The translations under genes were made by a program, and so were the position numbers. This document shows, one piece after another, positions 42,800 through 47,509 of a stretch of 47,509 bases of DNA (the stretch's first letter is position 1; every line of letters begins with the position of its first letter). Origin of the DNA: an uncultured Clostridia bacterium (lineage in GTDB: Bacteria > Bacillota > Clostridia > Oscillospirales > Ruminococcaceae). Location of the stretch: NCBI GenBank assembly GCA_938014915.1, contig CALLQQ010000043.1, forward strand, positions 1-47,509, given 5' to 3'. The notes beneath the pieces are model-generated. The model had not been told where the DNA came from. It searched no databases and saw only the letters and a program-made list of their open reading frames with translations.

Positions 42800-44401
42800 A
42801 TGGGCGAACAGCTTAAGAAGCTATTAGAAACGATAAAAGACTTTTGGAGTAGGCAGACACGCCGTGCTAAGGCGATTATCATATCGGTGGCAAGTGGAAT
42901 TTTAGTATTTGCGGTAGTTGTCGCATTAATATTTAATACGGATTCCTATGCGGAGCTTTATACTGGGCTGGATTCAGCCGAGGCGGCTCAAATCATGACG
43001 GCAATTCAGGAGATGGGAGCATCGGCAAAGCTTGAGGGCAATGGCACAATTCTAGTGCCGAAAGATGACAAACTATCCTTGCAAATGCAGCTAGGTACAA
43101 TGGGGTATCCTAAGAGCGGACTCACATATGAAATATGGGACGAGGGCGTTAATATGTTCTCAACCGATTTTGATAAACGGGAACGTTCTAAGCAGCAACT
43201 CCAGCAAAGGCTAATCGATACATATAAAACACTTGATGGCATCAAGGATGCAATTGTAACAATTGATATTCCACAAATTAAGGATTATGTAATTAATGAA
43301 GGGCAGGAGAGTGCTTCGGCATCAATTGTTCTTCATCTAAAGCCGGGACACAAGTTAACATCGAGCGAGATTCTAGGTGTGCAACATATTGCGGCGATGG
43401 CGGTATCTTCGCTTGAACCCGAGAATATTGCCATTACTGATGGAACGGGAAAATTGCTATTAGCTGAAGAGGGCGACGATGATTCTTCTGAGGAGAAGAA
43501 GTTGCTTTTCAAGAATCAATATGAGGAAACAGTTAAGAGCGGTATCCTACAACTTCTAACACCTGTATTCGGCGATGAGAAAGTTAAAGTTGTTGTAAAT
43601 GCGGCACTCAATTATGATAAGAAAATTACAGAAGATACCCAATATACTCCATCTGTCGGGGAAGATGGAATGGTGGAAAGTGAAGAAAAGACGGGCGCAA
43701 TCGGCGGGAACAATCCCGAGGGCGGATTAGTCGGAGTGGACCCGAATGCTGATGATATTCCCGACTATTCAACAATTGGGGAAATCGGCAGTGATGAGTA
43801 TTACTATGAATTCTCCAAGAGTACGAGGTATCTTGTAAATACAAATAAGACGCAAATTGAAAAGCAAGGTTTTTCCGTCGATAAGCTGAATGTATCGGTA
43901 ATGATAGATCGCAATGAGATGGAAGATGCGGAGATTGACCGCATTGCATCATCGGTGGCAATGGCGGCGGGAACAAATCCCGAAGATGTTGCTATAACGA
44001 ATATGGCATTCTACCCCGATGGCGTCGCTCCGGATCCTGGATTAATGCCGAGTGGCGACGATGCATTAATGAGATTGATGTTCTATATAGCGGCAGTATT
44101 TGCAGCGGTAATCTTATCTATATTGCTATTCCTGACTTTCACGAGGAAATCGAGGAAGAAAAAGAGATTAAGAGCAAAGCAGGAAATGCTTGTAGCCGAG
44201 GCGGCGGGCGAAAATGGCGAGGTCGAGGGATTCTTCAATGTGCCTGAAGAAGTAAAATATAATATTCCAAGTTTAACGGAAGAGGCGAAGAAGGATTCAA
44301 AAGAAACAGTTCTAAAACGTGAGATAGGGGAATTTGCGAGAACTAGCCCCGAAATTGCAGCACAGTTAATCAGGGGCTGGCTGAAGGAGGATGATATTTA
44401 A
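42800..44401 (+). CDS. fliF: Flagellar MS-ring protein FliF
   Basis: Forms the MS ring in the cytoplasmic membrane. I choose ATG 42800, ten bases after GGAGG; the GTG at 42791 is too close to that site. The 533-residue protein has a membrane span at about residues 24-46, ring-building motifs (YAELYTGLDSAEAAQIM and a DDKLSLQMQLGTMGYPKSG region), an acidic loop (about 285-330), a second span (about 423-447) and the C-terminal FliG-binding segment. Its stop overlaps fliG by one base. Confidence 0.95.
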   Translation: MGEQLKKLLETIKDFWSRQTRRAKAIIISVASGILVFAVVVALIFNTDSYAELYTGLDSAEAAQIMTAIQEMGASAKLEGNGTILVPKDDKLSLQMQLGTMGYPKSGLTYEIWDEGVNMFSTDFDKRERSKQQLQQRLIDTYKTLDGIKDAIVTIDIPQIKDYVINEGQESASASIVLHLKPGHKLTSSEILGVQHIAAMAVSSLEPENIAITDGTGKLLLAEEGDDDSSEEKKLLFKNQYEETVKSGILQLLTPVFGDEKVKVVVNAALNYDKKITEDTQYTPSVGEDGMVESEEKTGAIGGNNPEGGLVGVDPNADDIPDYSTIGEIGSDEYYYEFSKSTRYLVNTNKTQIEKQGFSVDKLNVSVMIDRNEMEDAEIDRIASSVAMAAGTNPEDVAITNMAFYPDGVAPDPGLMPSGDDALMRLMFYIAAVFAAVILSILLFLTFTRKSRKKKRLRAKQEMLVAEAAGENGEVEGFFNVPEEVKYNIPSLTEEAKKDSKETVLKREIGEFARTSPEIAAQLIRGWLKEDDI

Positions 44402-45408
44402 TGGCGGGCGGCAGAACGACAAACTCACAAAAAGCTGCGGCAGTAATTGCTTCAATGGGAGCAGAAAACGCATCGCTAATATATAAGCATCTTTCTGAAG
44501 AAGAAGTGGAGAAGCTAACCTATGAAGTATCGAGGCTGGACTATCTAGGAGTAGAAGATATTTTAGATATTCTCAATGATGTCTACGGGCTATGCCTAAC
44601 GCAAAAAGTAATTGCCGAGGGCGGAGTAGATTATGCAAGAGCGGTGCTTGAAAAGGCATTCGGCGCTGCGAGTGCATCACAATATATGGAGCGTGTTACT
44701 AAGTCGCTCAAGCAAAAGGCTTTTGGATTCGTGAGGAAAGCAGATTATAAGAATCTACTTGCAATCGTGCAGAACGAACACCCACAGACGATAGCACTGA
44801 TACTATCGTATGCACGATCTGAGCAAGCATCGATGATACTTGCAGAACTACCCAAAGAAAAAAGAATTGATGTAGTGGAGAGAATTGCCAATATGGACAG
44901 TGCTTCACCAGAAGTAATTAAGGCGATAGAAAGCACGCTGGAGAGGAAATTCTCCTCACTTGTGATGATGGATTTCACAGAAGTAGGTGGAATCAATTAT
45001 ATTGCAGATGTTCTCAATCATGTTGATAGAGGAACAGAGAAACATATCTTTGACGAGTTAGCGGCAAGGGATCCGAATCTTGTTGAAGAAATACGCAAGA
45101 AGATGTTCGTATTCGAGGATATACTCACACTGGACCCGATGTCGATTCAAACCTTTATCAAAGAAGTGGACGCAAAGGATTTGGCTGTTGCAATCAAAGG
45201 TTCAAACGAGGAAGTTGCAAATATCCTATTCCAGAATATGTCCCAGAGAATGCAGGAGTCATTGCAAGCTGATATTGAGTACCTACACAATATCAGAATG
45301 CGTGATGTCGAGGAGGCTCAACAACGCATTGTTGCAGTTATCCGCCGTCTAGAAGATGAAGGTGCAATCGTAATTTACAAGGGCGGAAAGGATGAAATTA
45401 TTGCATAA
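44401..45408 (+). CDS. fliG: Flagellar motor switch protein FliG
   Basis: Rotor protein that couples torque and direction. The 335-residue protein has the N-terminal FliF-binding domain, the middle EHPQTIALILSY motif and the C-terminal torque helix region with charged residues (TLDPMSIQTFIKEVDAKDLAVAIKG-type; visible core LAVAIKGSNEEVANILFQN). TAATG overlap couples it to fliF. Confidence 0.96.
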   Translation: MAGGRTTNSQKAAAVIASMGAENASLIYKHLSEEEVEKLTYEVSRLDYLGVEDILDILNDVYGLCLTQKVIAEGGVDYARAVLEKAFGAASASQYMERVTKSLKQKAFGFVRKADYKNLLAIVQNEHPQTIALILSYARSEQASMILAELPKEKRIDVVERIANMDSASPEVIKAIESTLERKFSSLVMMDFTEVGGINYIADVLNHVDRGTEKHIFDELAARDPNLVEEIRKKMFVFEDILTLDPMSIQTFIKEVDAKDLAVAIKGSNEEVANILFQNMSQRMQESLQADIEYLHNIRMRDVEEAQQRIVAVIRRLEDEGAIVIYKGGKDEIIA

Positions 45409-46129
45409 AGTAGTAAAGTCATCAAAGATAAATCTAACGAGCGATACGGTCGGAATCGAAAATACTGTAATTCTACCGCCGAAAGTGGAGGAAATGCACG
45501 AGCACGAGGAAGTGGTAGAAGAAGTAATCGAATATGAGGGGATAGCACGGGAAAAGGCAGATGCTATCTTAAAAGCCGCCGAAGAAGAACTCCGCAAGGC
45601 AAATGAGCAGGCGGGGAGGATTATAAAATCGGCGAATGAGCAGGCAGAGCAAATTAAGAAAGATGCATTCGATGAGGGGTATGAGCGAGGGCAGAGTGAG
45701 AGCCGCACCAAATGCGAGAGTTATATTAAGGCGGCGGCAGGGCTAATTGCTGAAATTAATAGCAAGAAAGATGCACTATTCAAAAGATATGAAAGAGAAA
45801 TCCTAGAAACAACATTTGATATAGCGGAGAAAATCACATTAAAGATGGCGGACAATGAGAAAGATGCCATAGCACAAATGATAAAATCAGCCGCTAAGCA
45901 CTTTCGCAATTCGGACTATATAAAACTCACTCTATCCGATGTTGACGTTGCGGTAGAGGTAATATCCGATAAAGAATTCCTATCGGAAATTCTAGGTGGG
46001 ATACCGCATATTGAAACAGAATTAATTAGTGATGATGGCGGTACATTAATTCTTGATAATGGCAGTGAGATTATCGATGCATCAGTATCGACTCAACTAA
46101 ATATGATAAAAGAAATTGCAAGCAAGTAA
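45392..46129 (+). CDS. fliH: Flagellar assembly protein FliH
   Basis: Regulator of the export ATPase FliI. The 245-residue protein is highly charged and coiled-coil-rich (about residues 40-115) with the C-terminal FliH/HrpE-type domain (AIAQMIKSAAKHFRNSDYI onward). It overlaps fliG by 17 bases; AAGGG upstream lies within fliG. Sequence conservation in this family is weak, so position in the operon contributes to the call. Confidence 0.9.
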   Translation: MKLLHKVVKSSKINLTSDTVGIENTVILPPKVEEMHEHEEVVEEVIEYEGIAREKADAILKAAEEELRKANEQAGRIIKSANEQAEQIKKDAFDEGYERGQSESRTKCESYIKAAAGLIAEINSKKDALFKRYEREILETTFDIAEKITLKMADNEKDAIAQMIKSAAKHFRNSDYIKLTLSDVDVAVEVISDKEFLSEILGGIPHIETELISDDGGTLILDNGSEIIDASVSTQLNMIKEIASK

Positions 46130-46155
46130 CACATGGGGAAGGATGGTAAAATTAA

Positions 46156-47509
46156 ATGAATTTCACCGCTCTCCGTGATGGTATAAAAGAGGCAGATTTA
46201 TATAGGTATATGGGCAAGATTGAAAAGATAATTGGTATGACGATTGAGGCATCCGGCCCGATATGTAATATTGGCGATGTGTGCAGGATATATCAAAAGG
46301 ATAGAAAAGACTATGTCTATGCTGAAGTTGTCGGATTTAATCAAGAAAAAGTCCTACTCATGCCCTATGCCGATATTGAGGGAATCGGCCCTGGTAGTAT
46401 CGTCGACAATACCGGCGACAAACTCACTATTAAAGTCGGCGATGAATTAATCGGCAGGGTAGTAGACGCAATTGGGAATCCTATTGATGGCGGCGATGAA
46501 AATCAATGCACGGACACGGTTTCAATTGGTGGCAGTGCAGTGAATCCGCTAACAAGACCGAGGATTGACACACCAATGTCGATGGGCGTAAAAGCGATTG
46601 ATGGGATGTTGACCGTTGGCAAAGGGCAGAGGATCGGCATATTTGCCGGATCGGGTGTTGGTAAAAGTACACTGATGGGCATGATAGCAAGGAATGTTAA
46701 GGCGGATCTGAATGTAATAGCTCTTGTCGGTGAGAGGGGCAGAGAAGTAAGAGAATTCATTGATAAGGACTTAGGCGAAGAGGGAATGGCGAGGACGGTT
46801 TTAGTCGTTGCAACATCGGATCAGCCGGCAATGATGAGGAGCAAATGCGCACTCACCGCAACCGCAATAGCAGAATATTTCAAAGATAAAGGCAAGGACG
46901 TCCTATTAATGATGGACTCTTTAACAAGATTCGCTATGGCGGGGCGGGAGATAGGGCTTGCAATTGGTGAACCGCCAATCGCAAGGGGATATACACCGTC
47001 GATATATTCTCAAATGCCGAAGCTCTTGGAACGGGCGGGCAATTTTGAAGAAGGATCAATAACGGGGATATATACAGTCCTAGTTGAAGGTGATGATACG
47101 AACGAGCCAATTTCCGATACGGTGAGGGGAATCCTTGATGGGCATATCGTATTATCTAGACAAGTAGCAATGCGTAATCACTACCCTGCTATTGATATAT
47201 TGGGCAGTATTTCACGTCTAATGACGGAAATTGCCGACCCGCACCAGATTGAATTGGCGGGTAAGATAAGGAATCTACTATCACTATATAATTCAAACTA
47301 TGATTTAATTTCAATTGGCGCATATAAAAAGGGCACGAACCCAGCGCTGGATGAAGCAATTGGCAAGATAGATAAAATAAATAATTTCCTCACGCAAGAG
47401 ATTAAGGAATCTTTTGTCCTAGAAGAAGTGATGCCATTAATGGAGGAAGCTTTAAGATATGAAGGTTTGTACAGTTATAGGTTTTCCCAATGGCTACAGC
47501 ACCAAGGAA
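46156..47509 (+). CDS. fliI: Flagellum-specific export ATPase FliI (runs off window; odd 3' end)
   Basis: Energises flagellar type III export. The ATG at 46156 is preceded by AAGGATGG. About 434 residues look normal: Walker A GSGVGKST (about 165-172), ALVGERGREVREF, LLMMDSLTRFAMAGREIGLA, GRNF-like ERAGNFEEGSITG and a C-terminal IGKIDKINNFLTQ. This is already the usual full length of FliI, but no stop follows. From 47459 the bases instead encode, in another frame, a DeoC-like segment. The last 17 codons in the fliI frame are therefore probably not FliI. Confidence 0.93.
   Translation, partial: MNFTALRDGIKEADLYRYMGKIEKIIGMTIEASGPICNIGDVCRIYQKDRKDYVYAEVVGFNQEKVLLMPYADIEGIGPGSIVDNTGDKLTIKVGDELIGRVVDAIGNPIDGGDENQCTDTVSIGGSAVNPLTRPRIDTPMSMGVKAIDGMLTVGKGQRIGIFAGSGVGKSTLMGMIARNVKADLNVIALVGERGREVREFIDKDLGEEGMARTVLVVATSDQPAMMRSKCALTATAIAEYFKDKGKDVLLMMDSLTRFAMAGREIGLAIGEPPIARGYTPSIYSQMPKLLERAGNFEEGSITGIYTVLVEGDDTNEPISDTVRGILDGHIVLSRQVAMRNHYPAIDILGSISRLMTEIADPHQIELAGKIRNLLSLYNSNYDLISIGAYKKGTNPALDEAIGKIDKINNFLTQEIKESFVLEEVMPLMEEALRYEGLYSYRFSQWLQHQG
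47459..47509 (+). pseudogene. Shifted-frame fragment resembling internal deoC sequence
   Basis: The 17 codons from 47459 read MKVCTVIGFPNGYSTKE, which matches the conserved KVCTVIGFP core of deoxyribose-phosphate aldolase, normally found about 60 residues into that protein. An in-frame TAA lies two codons upstream, so the DeoC N-terminus is absent. The fragment begins where FliI should end. A chimeric sequence end or a true recombination junction are the options. Confidence 0.55.

Noticed and set aside
1..47509. CRISPR array, insertion sequence, prophage or rRNA genes
   Set aside because: No direct-repeat arrays, transposase or phage proteins, or rRNA stretches were seen on either strand.

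Overview
The window looks like a chromosomal segment of a spore-forming, flagellated, probably anaerobic member of the Bacillota, most likely class Clostridia. The evidence is a germination protease next to SpoIIP, a T-box-controlled trp operon, a single-gene RND pump, LuxS, cellobiose-2-epimerase-like and GH74-type carbohydrate enzymes, the GGGtGRT/IscU-like pair seen in anaerobes, strong AGGAGG-type ribosome sites and a flagellar basal-body operon. No rRNA, CRISPR array, prophage or insertion sequence is visible. Both ends cut through coding sequence (gpr at the left, fliI at the right).

Layout. 1-2.6 kb: sporulation genes (gpr end, spoIIP, a small membrane protein) and tadA. 2.7-3.9 kb: a two-gene CHR (chromate-type) transporter. 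3.9-7.8 kb (minus): an RND exporter followed by its TetR-type regulator, with a palindromic operator on the promoter. 8-10 kb: a membrane-anchored M20 peptidase and a DUF378 protein. 10.2-10.33 kb: an isolated promoter-terminator unit that looks like a small RNA with an anti-Shine-Dalgarno tract. 10.4-13.1 kb: metG-tatD. 13.2-15 kb (minus): GGGtGRT protein and an IscU-like protein. 15.3-20.6 kb: secA, a DUF1015 protein and an AGE-family epimerase. 20.7 kb: a small ComFB-type protein. 21-24.3 kb (minus): a MATE transporter and an M23/LysM/G5 cell-wall protein. 24.4-30.95 kb (minus): luxS, an RluA pseudouridine synthase and trpA-F-C-D-E behind a tryptophan T-box; trpB and trpG are absent. 31-32.1 kb: a decayed gene remnant, a small membrane protein and tRNA-Pro. 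32.4-34.7 kb: a GH74-type glycosidase. 34.8-37 kb: a DtxR-type regulator, tRNA-Thr and three uncharacterised genes (zinc ribbon, membrane protein, permuted papain-like). 37.1-41.1 kb: an operon of PilZ protein, GGDEF diguanylate cyclase, ParA ATPase and a second ComFB-type protein. 41.2-47.5 kb: a structured leader and flgB-flgC-fliE-fliF-fliG-fliH-fliI.

The most interesting region is 37-41.5 kb. A c-di-GMP synthesis and binding module is translationally coupled to a ParA-type positioning ATPase. The gene that would normally be parB is instead a ComFB-like protein with a basic N-terminus. This operon lies directly upstream of the flagellar basal-body genes, which are preceded by a promoter, a roughly 170-nt leader and an intrinsic terminator typical of an attenuator. 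I infer a c-di-GMP-responsive system that links signalling to flagellum placement or assembly. Other notable points are a MATE gene whose only well-placed start codon is ATA, an M23 protein with a zinc-ligand histidine replaced by arginine, and a fliI end that runs into a shifted-frame fragment of deoC in the last 51 bases.
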